Positions 1 to 7,664 of a DNA stretch of 64,000 bases are shown in pieces. The stretch spans positions 1 through 64,000 of the forward strand of contig JBMNPH010000001.1 of assembly GCA_050943495.1 (NCBI GenBank). Direction: 5' to 3'. This stretch comes from Merdivicinus sp050943495 (GTDB lineage: Bacteria > Bacillota > Clostridia > Oscillospirales > Ruminococcaceae). The notes below the pieces were generated by a model, which ran no database searches, was not told where the DNA came from, and worked only from the letters and a program-made list of their open reading frames with translations. Position 1 is the stretch's first letter, and the number at the start of each line of letters is the position of its first letter. The position numbers were made by a program, and so were the translations under genes.

Positions 1-112
1 GATTTCGTTGCAATATTAGAATGCATTATTAAAGATGTGTACTAATCTTGCATGAAATATGGAATACAGTAGACGCAAAAATCATTATCCATACAGAAAA
101 GAGGGAATTCTT

Positions 113-1042
113 ATGACAGTCAACCGTTCTGTTCCAAAAAAGAAGAGTATATTTTTCTATCTGAAACGAGATTATGTTCTCTACTTGCTTCTGCTTTTGC
201 CGATGCTGGTATTGTACTTCTTTCGTTATCGCCCAATGTATGGCGTTTTGATTGCGTTTAAAGATTTTAACCTGTTTAAGGGAGTTATGGGCAGTGAGTG
301 GGTCGGTTTGGATATTTTTAAGGAGATATTTACAGATCGGGCTTTTTATCAAGTGCTACGAAATACTTTTGTATTAAATAGTCTTGATTTGGTTTTCGGG
401 TTTCCTGTGCCGATCATTCTGGCAGTGATGCTGAATGAACTTCGTTGGACATGGTTTAAGAAAGGTGCACAAACAATTTTATATTTACCACATTTCCTTT
501 CATGGATTATAATTGGAGGCATTACCATTCAGTTGTTGGCCGATCGAGGATTGGTAAATGTGGTGCTCTCCCAAATGGGAATGGAACCGATTCCATTTTT
601 AACAGATAAATGGGTTTGGTTGTTCACGTATACCATTATTGGTATCTGGCAGAATGCAGGTTGGGGGACAATTATTTATCTTGCTGCAATTATGTCAATT
701 AACAATGAACTTTACGATGCTGCAGATGTTGATGGTGCAACTAGGATAAAAAAAATCTGGCATGTAACATTGCCTGGTATTACCCCAACAATTATCACCC
801 TTTTGATCTTAAATCTTGGACGAATGGCTAGTATTGGTTTTGACCGGCCATATTTGATCGGAAATGATTTGGTATCTGATTTTTCGGAAGTTATCAGTAC
901 CTATACCTATCGAACCGGTATTCGTTCAGGCTACTTCAGCCAAGCGACGGCAGTAGGATTATTCCAGTCTGTTGTCAATTTGATCTTCCTTTGTGCGACA
1001 AACTTTATAGCGAAGAAGTTTGACCAGGAAGGTATTTGGTAA
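113..1042 (+). CDS. ABC sugar transporter permease, LplB/YteP type
   Basis: Inner of two permease subunits of a carbohydrate importer of the LplB/YteP family. About six membrane helices are visible, and the cytoplasmic EAA loop that contacts the ATPase reads AADVDGATRIKKIWHVTLP near residue 205. I place the start at the ATG behind GAGGGA rather than 18 codons upstream, where no ribosome site is seen. It is followed 18 bases later by the second permease and then by a binding protein. No ATPase gene is present, as is usual for this subfamily, which shares an MsmX-type ATPase encoded elsewhere. A paralogous copy of the whole set lies at 37760-41303. The promoter is probably upstream of the window. 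The substrate is inferred only from the family, probably an oligosaccharide. Confidence 0.9.
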   Translation: MTVNRSVPKKKSIFFYLKRDYVLYLLLLLPMLVLYFFRYRPMYGVLIAFKDFNLFKGVMGSEWVGLDIFKEIFTDRAFYQVLRNTFVLNSLDLVFGFPVPIILAVMLNELRWTWFKKGAQTILYLPHFLSWIIIGGITIQLLADRGLVNVVLSQMGMEPIPFLTDKWVWLFTYTIIGIWQNAGWGTIIYLAAIMSINNELYDAADVDGATRIKKIWHVTLPGITPTIITLLILNLGRMASIGFDRPYLIGNDLVSDFSEVISTYTYRTGIRSGYFSQATAVGLFQSVVNLIFLCATNFIAKKFDQEGIW

Positions 1043-1060
1043 GAGATAGGGGGACAGATT

Positions 1061-1969
1061 ATGCAGACGAATAAAGCAATCCGTGGGTATAGCGGACAAA
1101 AAAGAAAATTCGGTGTATTTGATACGGTTGTCTTAGCTTTTATTATAATTGGAATCCTAGCTTGCTTACTGCCTATGCTCTATATAGTAGCTGTGTCGTT
1201 CAGTTCCAAAGCAGCGGTATCGGCAATGAAAGTGCGGTTTTGGCCGGTTGAATTTACTTTAGAGACGTATCAGTTGATTTTTAGTGATGCCGCAATGATT
1301 CGGGCCATGATCTTTTCCATCTTAATGACTGTTCTTCATACAGCATTGGCAATGGTTGTAACCGTATGTGCAGCGTATGTCTTGAATAAAGATCGCTTAA
1401 AGGGGCGGCATTTCTTTATGACACTGATGATTATTACCATGTATTTTTCTGGCGGAATGATCCCGGATTATATTAATATGAAAGAATTGCAGCTTCTGGA
1501 TACAATTTGGGTTTTAGTTTTGCCAGGGATGCTCAGTGTTTATAATATGATTATCGTCCGGTCTTATTTTCGCTCCGGTATTCCGCCCAGTGTGGAGGAA
1601 TCGGCTTATATGGACGGATGCTCGGATTTAGGAATTCTCATAAAAATCATTATTCCGTTGTCAATGCCTGTCCTATCCACGATCACTCTGTTTTATGCGG
1701 TTGGACGTTGGAACGGCTTTATGGATGCGTTAATGTACATCAATGATTCCAAATTATTCCCAATTCAGTTGAAACTATATCAAATTATTTATAACAGTAT
1801 GTCATTGGATATCATGCAAGCGGAAGGTGCATCTGCTATGACACAGATGCCGCCCGATAGTCTAAAAACTGCAAGCGTTGTTTTTACAACAGTACCAGTC
1901 TTGTTGATTTATCCTTATTTGCAAAAGCACTTTACAGCCGGTGTTATGTTAGGTTCCGTAAAAGGGTAA
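1061..1969 (+). CDS. ABC sugar transporter permease, YtcP/LplC type
   Basis: Second permease of the carbohydrate importer, 302 aa, of the YtcP/LplC branch of the MalG family. It has a short N-terminal cytoplasmic segment, about six hydrophobic helices, and an EAA loop near residue 180 reading EESAYMDGCSDLGILIKIII. The family's typical C-terminal run ends in GVMLGSVKG, matching the paralogue at 38733-39599, which ends in GVLVGSVKA. The start follows ATAGGGGGACAG at good spacing. It pairs with the upstream permease to form the membrane channel. Confidence 0.9.
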   Translation: MQTNKAIRGYSGQKRKFGVFDTVVLAFIIIGILACLLPMLYIVAVSFSSKAAVSAMKVRFWPVEFTLETYQLIFSDAAMIRAMIFSILMTVLHTALAMVVTVCAAYVLNKDRLKGRHFFMTLMIITMYFSGGMIPDYINMKELQLLDTIWVLVLPGMLSVYNMIIVRSYFRSGIPPSVEESAYMDGCSDLGILIKIIIPLSMPVLSTITLFYAVGRWNGFMDALMYINDSKLFPIQLKLYQIIYNSMSLDIMQAEGASAMTQMPPDSLKTASVVFTTVPVLLIYPYLQKHFTAGVMLGSVKG

Positions 1970-2006
1970 AACTGGCGCATTTGCGCTAATTATAGGAGGT
2001 ATTCGC

Positions 2007-3614
2007 ATGAAAACAGCAAAAAGAATTTTGGCAGGTATTCTGGTTTCAATTCTCAGTTTTTCGGCTGCTGGATGTACTGGTTCCCCGGATTCCTCGCAAA
2101 ATGCGGAACAAGGCTCGGTTGCTGGAGATACTTCCACGGGAGAAAAGGCGCCAGAAGGCGGTGAAGTAACCGTTTCGGTATTTGACCGCGGAACAACAGG
2201 ACAAACGCAGGTGGATAACAATTATTGGACGGATTGGATTAAAAAAGGAATTAAGGAGGATTTGGGAATTGATGTTACCTATGTCCCAATCATTCGTTCG
2301 GAAGAGGTAAGCAAATTAAATGTCTTAATGGCATCGAATTCTGCACCAGATATTAGCTTTACCTATACATTTGATTTGGTTTGCCGTTTTATGGAACAGG
2401 GCGGTCTGACTCAGTTGGATGATCTTGTAGCGGAATATGGCCCAAATTTGAATGAAGTATTGGGAGAAGAAGTTCTGAAGTATGGCAGAATGTATGGGGA
2501 TTTGTATTCTATTCCTGCACGCCGTAACTTTATTTCTCACACTTCTCATTGGATTCGAAAAGACTGGTTGGACGCTTTAGGATTAGAAATTCCGCAGACC
2601 ACAGAAGAATGGTATGAGACAATGGTTGCCTTTAAAGAGAAAAACCCCGGCAACGTGGAAGGAGTTATCCCGATTGCGGTAAGTTCTACGGCGAACCTTG
2701 GCAACATGTATAATACTTTTATTGATTATGACAGCATGAGCGAAGAAGATTATTATTGCATGAATGAGTTCATGAAACCTGGTGCCAAAGAATACTATCG
2801 CTATATGAATAAATTGAATTCGGAAGGTTTGTTGAGCCCGGACTTCGCCCTGCAAAAAGATGACAAACAGCGTGATGCAGATGTTATGAATGGAAAAGCT
2901 GGCTTTATGTCTGCGCCCGGCGTTGTAGATTATCCGCTGCGAAATCAGCCGGGTATTGTCCGCAATCTGTGGCAGAATGTTCCCGGTTCAGAGTTGGTAC
3001 CGTGCGATCCGTTTACCAATGACGAAGGGGAACATACAAAAGAATTGTATCCGTTATATGGAATTTTCGCGTTTATTCCTTCATACAGCGAACATGCACG
3101 GGAAGCAATTCAATATCTGGATTGGACGACCGATTATGATGTGATTAAATTCCTGCAATTCGGAGAAGAAGGCGTGCAGCATACTGTCAATGAGGAAGGT
3201 GTTCCGATTCTGCTGGATTTGGATAATGAACGTAAACAGAATTCACCATCTAATTCCGATTATACGATTACCCAGAATGGCGTGAATCTTTACGGGGATG
3301 AAGATTTAAACCGTAAGGCATGGATTCTTGGTTTCGGGGAAGAGTATGCAGATTTGGCAGACGAAGCTTATAGAATCGGTTTGGATGACGGCATGGATCC
3401 TCCATATTTTGACCGTCCTCTGGAAAAATCTTCGAAGTATACGACAGCTTTGAGCGATAAGGCCAAAATACTAAAAAATCAGGTAATTACATGCGCGCCT
3501 GCGGAATTTGATGCGTTGTATGACCAGCTTTATGAAGATTATATGAAAAATGGCGGACAGGAAGTATACGATGAGAAAGTTGAAGTATATAATTTAATGA
3601 AATCCGGTAAGTAA
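2007..3614 (+). CDS. Extracellular solute-binding lipoprotein of the sugar importer
   Basis: Binding protein of 535 aa, the usual size for LplA/LipO-type carbohydrate-binding proteins. The N-terminus is a lipoprotein signal: charged KTAKR, a hydrophobic core, then lipobox SAAGC with Cys23 as the predicted lipidated residue, followed by a Ser/Gly/Glu-rich linker. The body has the family motif WTDWIKKGI and conserved blocks such as LNVLMASNSAPDISF that recur in the paralogue at 39657-41303. It is preceded by a strong AGGAGG site. It should capture an oligosaccharide outside the membrane and hand it to the two permeases encoded upstream. The ligand is unknown. Confidence 0.92.
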   Translation: MKTAKRILAGILVSILSFSAAGCTGSPDSSQNAEQGSVAGDTSTGEKAPEGGEVTVSVFDRGTTGQTQVDNNYWTDWIKKGIKEDLGIDVTYVPIIRSEEVSKLNVLMASNSAPDISFTYTFDLVCRFMEQGGLTQLDDLVAEYGPNLNEVLGEEVLKYGRMYGDLYSIPARRNFISHTSHWIRKDWLDALGLEIPQTTEEWYETMVAFKEKNPGNVEGVIPIAVSSTANLGNMYNTFIDYDSMSEEDYYCMNEFMKPGAKEYYRYMNKLNSEGLLSPDFALQKDDKQRDADVMNGKAGFMSAPGVVDYPLRNQPGIVRNLWQNVPGSELVPCDPFTNDEGEHTKELYPLYGIFAFIPSYSEHAREAIQYLDWTTDYDVIKFLQFGEEGVQHTVNEEGVPILLDLDNERKQNSPSNSDYTITQNGVNLYGDEDLNRKAWILGFGEEYADLADEAYRIGLDDGMDPPYFDRPLEKSSKYTTALSDKAKILKNQVITCAPAEFDALYDQLYEDYMKNGGQEVYDEKVEVYNLMKSGK

Positions 3615-3621
3615 ATTTTTT

Positions 3622-3660
3622 CAAACTCCTGTAGATTTTTGCTGCAGGAGTTTGATTTTT
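3622..3660 (+). terminator. Rho-independent terminator of the first sugar importer operon
   Basis: Inverted repeat CAAACTCCTG / CAGGAGTTTG, extended inward by a few pairs around a short T-rich loop, and followed by ATTTTT. It starts seven bases after the binding protein stop codon. Confidence 0.85.
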
Positions 3661-3686
3661 GTGGTAGGGAAAATATAAAAATACTC

Positions 3687-3715
3687 TTGATTCCTGTATA
3701 CAAATCGGGTATAAT
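3687..3715 (+). promoter_or_regulatory. Sigma-A type promoter of the DUF1858 gene
   Basis: TTGATT, 17-base spacer, TATAAT. It lies between the upstream terminator and the DUF1858 gene, so this small gene probably has its own strong transcript. Confidence 0.7.
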
Positions 3716-3749
3716 ATAAAGGAAGAAAAAAGAAAGGATGGAGATCAGG

Positions 3750-3947
3750 ATGGTCGTTACCAAAGACTCTGTTATCGGAGACGTATTAGATTTCGATTCC
3801 ACTACCGCACAGTTTTTTCTTGCAATGGGGATGCATTGCTTAGGATGTCCTTCTGCACGGGGAGAATCTATTGCGGAAGCATGTGCAGTTCACGGAGTTG
3901 ACCCGGATGAACTGATTGCGAAAATCAATGCACACCTCGCAAAGTAA
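3750..3947 (+). CDS. DUF1858 domain protein
   Basis: Small soluble protein of 65 aa made of a single DUF1858 domain. The family pattern is clear: an N-terminal ITKD-like start (VVTKDSVIGDVL), a central CLGC motif in the segment MGMHCLGCPSARGESI, and a C-terminal helix. In other proteins the domain sits on redox or hybrid-cluster-related proteins, and the Cys pair could bind metal or act in redox chemistry. No biochemical role is settled. I chose the second of two ATGs, 12 bases after the first, because it matches the family N-terminus and has GGAG at good spacing; the first ATG abuts its purine run. The gene has its own promoter and a following hairpin. Confidence 0.8.
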   Translation: MVVTKDSVIGDVLDFDSTTAQFFLAMGMHCLGCPSARGESIAEACAVHGVDPDELIAKINAHLAK

Positions 3948-3972
3948 TGCATCAGTCAGATGATCAAGCTCG

Positions 3973-4002
3973 GGGACACGGTATTCGTGTCCCTGTTGTT
4001 TT
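3973..4002 (+). terminator. Hairpin with T-rich tail after DUF1858 gene
   Basis: GGGACACG, loop GTATT, CGTGTCCC, then TGTTGTTTTA. The T run is interrupted, so termination may be partial and some transcripts may continue into trmK. Confidence 0.6.
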
Positions 4003-4021
4003 ATAACGGGGGATCAAATAA

Positions 4022-4714
4022 ATGAAGGCATTGGATAGTCGTTTGCAGGCAGCAGCTGATTTTGTGACAGACGGCGGAAAAATTCTGGATATTGGGACAG
4101 ATCATGGATACTTACCGATCTGGCTTGTAAAAAATGGGCGCAGTCGGGAAGCAATTGCGGCAGATGTCAATTCGAAGCCGTTGGAATCGGCTGCGGAAAA
4201 TATTCGGGCAGAGGGGTTACAGGAAAAAATTCAAACTTGCTTGACAGACGGAATGGATGGAATTGATCTGGGCGATGTAAGCGATATTGTGATTGCTGGA
4301 ATGGGCGGAATGCTGATTGCCGAGATTTTGGAACGCCATCTTCCTCTTGCAGGGAAGAATTTGATTCTGCAGCCAATGACGCAGGCACCCTTTCTGAGAA
4401 AATGGCTGTGTGAAAACGGTTTTGAAATTGCGGCGGAAACGCCGGCAGAAGCGGGCGGAAAATTATATGCGGTCCTCTGTGCCCGGTATGACGGGCAGGA
4501 GCATCCATGCGATTTGTATTTTTCGCATGTTGGAAAGATGACGGATGCCATGCAGATCCCGGAAAAGTCGGAATGGGCACGCAAATATCTGGAACATCTA
4601 CAGAAGAAACTCCAGGTGATTTATTTTGGAATGAGTCAGGGCGGACAGAAGACGGATCCGGTAGTAGAGGACTATCGAGAGCTGATTGAACGATTGAAGG
4701 AGGTGCTGTCATGA
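4022..4714 (+). CDS. trmK: tRNA (adenine22-N1)-methyltransferase
   Basis: Methylates N1 of adenine 22 in the D-arm region of tRNA using S-adenosylmethionine. It is 230 aa, the usual length. The N-terminal Rossmann fold shows motif I as ILDIGTDHGYLPIWLV near residues 21-36, the acidic AADVN loop that binds the methionine ribose, and the catalytic-region segment VIAGMGGMLIAEIL typical of TrmK/YqfN. The C-terminal part is a predicted helical coiled region. The stop overlaps the next start as ATGA, so it is translationally coupled to the Nif3-like gene, the same pairing as yqfN-yqfO in Bacillus subtilis. Confidence 0.93.
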   Translation: MKALDSRLQAAADFVTDGGKILDIGTDHGYLPIWLVKNGRSREAIAADVNSKPLESAAENIRAEGLQEKIQTCLTDGMDGIDLGDVSDIVIAGMGGMLIAEILERHLPLAGKNLILQPMTQAPFLRKWLCENGFEIAAETPAEAGGKLYAVLCARYDGQEHPCDLYFSHVGKMTDAMQIPEKSEWARKYLEHLQKKLQVIYFGMSQGGQKTDPVVEDYRELIERLKEVLS

Positions 4715-5469
4715 CCAGTATCGGAGAAATCTATGAAGCGTTGGATGATTGGGCACCCTTTGAAACTCAGGAGGAATTTGACAACAGCGGACTTTTAGTT
4801 GGCAGTGCGGATTCTGCAGTACAGTTTGCATTGCTGGCGCTGGATCTCACCTCGGAGGTTTGTGCGGAAGCAGCAAAACGTGGAGTACAGTTGGTTATTA
4901 CCCATCATCCGCTGATTTTTGATCCATTGCGAAGAATTCCGTCTCAAAGTGTTGTTTATCAGCTGATTCAGGCAGGAATTTCGGTAATTTCCGTTCATAC
5001 CAATCTGGACAAAGCACCGGGCGGCGTAAGCGATACGCTAGCGGATACTTTGGGATTGGTGGAAGCTGAGGATGTGGAAGGCGGAGACGGTTGCGTCAAA
5101 ATCGGGGAATTTTCCCGACTGTTTACCGGAGAAATGCTGGCAAGAAGGGTGAAGGAAAGGCTGGAACTGCCATTATTGCGTTTGTATGATGCGGGAAATA
5201 CCATCCGACGGGTGGCACTTTGTTCGGGTGCGGGAGGAAGCTTTCTTCCGCAGGTGATTCAAGCTGGTGCGGATGCCTATATTACGGGCGATGTGAAGCA
5301 TAATCAAGTAGTGGACGCCGCTAATGCAGGGATCACCTTGATTGATGCTGGACATTATGAAACAGAATCCATTATTCTGGAACCCATGCGTCAGTTTTTG
5401 CAGGAACGTTTTCCAACTGTTGAATTCCGACGTGCTATGAGTGACCGAGCACTTTTTCGTTATTTTTAG
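4711..5469 (+). CDS. Nif3-like dinuclear metal centre protein (YqfO family)
   Basis: Nif3/YqfO family member of 252 aa. It is shorter than Bacillus YqfO because the inserted PII-like central domain is missing or minimal. The metal-binding pattern is present: VITHHPLIFDPLRRI in the N-terminal half, and GDVKHNQVVDAANAGITLID followed by GHYETE in the C-terminal half. Known members form hexamers with two metal ions per subunit and are linked to GTP cyclohydrolase I type 2-like folds, but the cellular reaction is not settled. The four-base overlap with trmK indicates co-translation. A fresh promoter for the next unit starts 22 bases after the stop. Confidence 0.9.
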   Translation: MTSIGEIYEALDDWAPFETQEEFDNSGLLVGSADSAVQFALLALDLTSEVCAEAAKRGVQLVITHHPLIFDPLRRIPSQSVVYQLIQAGISVISVHTNLDKAPGGVSDTLADTLGLVEAEDVEGGDGCVKIGEFSRLFTGEMLARRVKERLELPLLRLYDAGNTIRRVALCSGAGGSFLPQVIQAGADAYITGDVKHNQVVDAANAGITLIDAGHYETESIILEPMRQFLQERFPTVEFRRAMSDRALFRYF

Positions 5470-5491
5470 AATATTTTAGCGGAAGAAACAA

Positions 5492-5520
5492 TTGACAGGG
5501 AATGTCAAACATGCTATAAT
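5492..5520 (+). promoter_or_regulatory. Consensus sigma-A promoter of the rqcH-valS unit
   Basis: TTGACA, 17-base spacer, TATAAT: a perfect match to the consensus. Transcription would start near 5527 and give a leader of about 310 bases before rqcH. A strong promoter with a conditional terminator downstream is the typical T-box arrangement. Confidence 0.9.
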
Positions 5521-5526
5521 AATTAT

Positions 5527-5820
5527 ATATCGAAACGTAAAGATGGGGAGAGTAGCCTTTTGTCCGGACTTGCAGAGAGTTTTCCCGGAGGGATGGAATT
5601 CCCGCGGCTGAAAGGAAAACAGGCGGCAGAAGAGGAAGGTAGCCCCGGAACGGCGCACCGAAGCATAGAAAAATATGTCTGAGACTGCGACAGGATCGCC
5701 TGTTATAGCGAAACGGTATGATGGTACCGGTAGAGGCTTTGGCTGTGAGGTCAAAGCGAACAGAAGTGGTAACACGAGATTGCTCGTCTTCTGGGGAAAT
5801 TCCCCGGAAGGCGTTTTTTT
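5527..5820 (+). ncRNA. T-box leader, predicted valine specifier
   Basis: Stem I is bounded by GGGG (5545-5548) and CCCC (5643-5646). The 5' side of its specifier loop has AGTA. The 3' side reads GAA, G, GTA, G, which puts GTA (5639-5641, valine) in the specifier position. The upper arm has GTTTTCC pairing with GGAAAAC. The antiterminator is CAGAAG (5761-5766) pairing with CTTCTG (5788-5793), with TGGT (5767-5770) in the bulge, complementary to an ACCA acceptor end. The competing terminator stem is 5788-5797 with 5801-5810, followed by seven T (5814-5820). Uncharged tRNA-Val should therefore allow read-through. Confidence 0.9.
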
Positions 5821-5836
5821 ATGGAAAGGAGATTAT

Positions 5837-7600
5837 ATGGCACTCGACGGCGCATATCTGCGCATGCTGAAACTGGAAATTGAACAAAACGCCGTGGGAA
5901 GCCGTGTGGATCGGATTTATCAGCCATCCCGAGAGGAAATGATTCTGCTGCTGCGGTCGCGCGGCTGGAATGGACGCCTGTTGTTTTCGGCTGGTGCGGA
6001 CAGTCCCCGCGTCCATTATACAGAACAGCCATTTGAGAATCCTAAAACTCCGCCGATGTTCTGTATGTTCCTGCGGAAACATCTGACTGGCGCCAAACTG
6101 TTGGCTGTCAGACAGCTGGGAATGGACCGGGTTCTCTTTTTTGATTTTGAGGCAACCAATGAGTTGGGAGACTTGGTCAATATTACAGTCGCGGCGGAAA
6201 TTATGGGGCGCCATTCCAATATCATTCTGATCGACGGTAATGGCAAGGTGATGGACTCCATTAAGCGGGTCGATCAGGAAATGTCCGGTGTGCGGCCGAT
6301 CTTGCCCGGTATTCGATATACGGAACCGCCCCGCCAGAATAAGTTGAATCTGCTGGAAGCGGATGATGAAGCGGTAAAAGCAAGAATTCTGTCCGAAAAA
6401 AGTGCGGATCTTTCCAAAAGTTTGATGGGGATACTGGAAGGATTCTCCTCGGTTCTTACAAGGGAAATCACGGCTTATGCGGTGCGCGGACAGGATGCGG
6501 ATAAAAATGCTCTTACGAAGGATCAATGGGATCGGCTCTTTTTCTTCCTTGGGAAAATTCGGGAAAGCCTTCGGACTGGCAGCGGGAATTTTACCACTGT
6601 CTTTGATCAGGATGGGAAACCGCGGGAATTTTCTTTCGTCGATATTACGCAATACGGTGCCTTGATGGCGAGTAAATCCTATGATTCTCCCAGCGTATTG
6701 CTGGATGGATTTTATTCCGAGCGGGTACGGCTGGAACGAATGAAACAGCGGTCGAATGACTTGCTGCGGATGCTTATCAATACAACGGATCGTCTTTCGC
6801 GGAAGATTGCCACCCAGAAAGAAGAACTGGCTGCCTGTGCCGATCGGGAGGAACTCAAAAAGAAAGGGGAACTGCTTTCGGCCAACTTCTGGAAGATGAA
6901 GAAGGGCGACCGTTCGGTTACGGTGGAAGATTATTACAATGATAATCAAGAAATGATCATCGAACTGGATCCGGCGCTTACCCCGGTGGAAAACTCTCAG
7001 AAATATTATAAAGAGTATCGAAAAGCAGCAACTGCTGAAAAGATGCTGCAAAAGCTGATTACTGAAGCAGAAGAAGAACTGACCTATGTGGACAGCGTCT
7101 TTGATGCGGTATCCCGTACCAGTGGAGAAAGCGAGCTTTTGGAAATTCGACAGGAATTATCTGAGCAGGGTTATATCAAAAATTATAAGAATAAAAACAA
7201 GCTCTTAAAAGCACAGCCTCCTCTGAAATACCGTACTTCAGACGGTTACTTGGTTTGGTGCGGCCGGAATAACAAGCAAAATGATAAGCTGACCTGCCGG
7301 GATGCCCGCCCGTGGGACATTTGGTTCCATACGCAGGGATTTGCCGGATCTCATGTGATTCTGGTAACGGATGGAACGGATTTGAACGATCTACCCGACC
7401 GGACAGTGGAGGAAGCCGCTGCCATTGCTGCATGGAATTCCAAAGCACGGGGTGCGGCTCTGATACCGGTGGATTATACGCAGGTTAAGAATGTCAAAAA
7501 GCCGAATGGCGCGAAACCCGGCATGGTGATTTTCGACCATTATTATACCCTTTACTCCACGCCGGATGAGGAAAAAGTCAACGATATGGAAGAAAAATAA
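5837..7600 (+). CDS. rqcH: Ribosome quality control factor RqcH (NFACT/Rqc2 family)
   Basis: RqcH binds obstructed 50S subunits carrying peptidyl-tRNA and recruits tRNA-Ala to add C-terminal alanine tails that mark the stalled peptide for degradation. The 587 aa product has the family layout: an N-terminal NFACT-N domain starting ALDGAYLRMLKLEIE, helix-hairpin and coiled-coil segments around residues 330-450, and a C-terminal NFACT-R domain with the block ARPWDIWFHTQGFAGSHVIL. Older annotations call such proteins fibronectin-binding. The start is the ATG behind AAAGGAG just after the T-box terminator; an in-frame extension upstream falls inside the leader RNA and is not coding. valS follows 64 bases later. 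Confidence 0.93.
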   Translation: MALDGAYLRMLKLEIEQNAVGSRVDRIYQPSREEMILLLRSRGWNGRLLFSAGADSPRVHYTEQPFENPKTPPMFCMFLRKHLTGAKLLAVRQLGMDRVLFFDFEATNELGDLVNITVAAEIMGRHSNIILIDGNGKVMDSIKRVDQEMSGVRPILPGIRYTEPPRQNKLNLLEADDEAVKARILSEKSADLSKSLMGILEGFSSVLTREITAYAVRGQDADKNALTKDQWDRLFFFLGKIRESLRTGSGNFTTVFDQDGKPREFSFVDITQYGALMASKSYDSPSVLLDGFYSERVRLERMKQRSNDLLRMLINTTDRLSRKIATQKEELAACADREELKKKGELLSANFWKMKKGDRSVTVEDYYNDNQEMIIELDPALTPVENSQKYYKEYRKAATAEKMLQKLITEAEEELTYVDSVFDAVSRTSGESELLEIRQELSEQGYIKNYKNKNKLLKAQPPLKYRTSDGYLVWCGRNNKQNDKLTCRDARPWDIWFHTQGFAGSHVILVTDGTDLNDLPDRTVEEAAAIAAWNSKARGAALIPVDYTQVKNVKKPNGAKPGMVIFDHYYTLYSTPDEEKVNDMEEK

Positions 7601-7664
7601 AATGTCGCCCATAATGCCCGCGTGTCGAAAAACCGCGGAAACAATAGAAGAAAGGAACATCTTT

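Noticed and set aside
5675..5836. In-frame N-terminal extension of RqcH by 54 codons
   Set aside because: The stretch is the 3' half of the T-box leader including its terminator, and it has no ribosome site. The true start is the ATG behind AAAGGAG at 5837.
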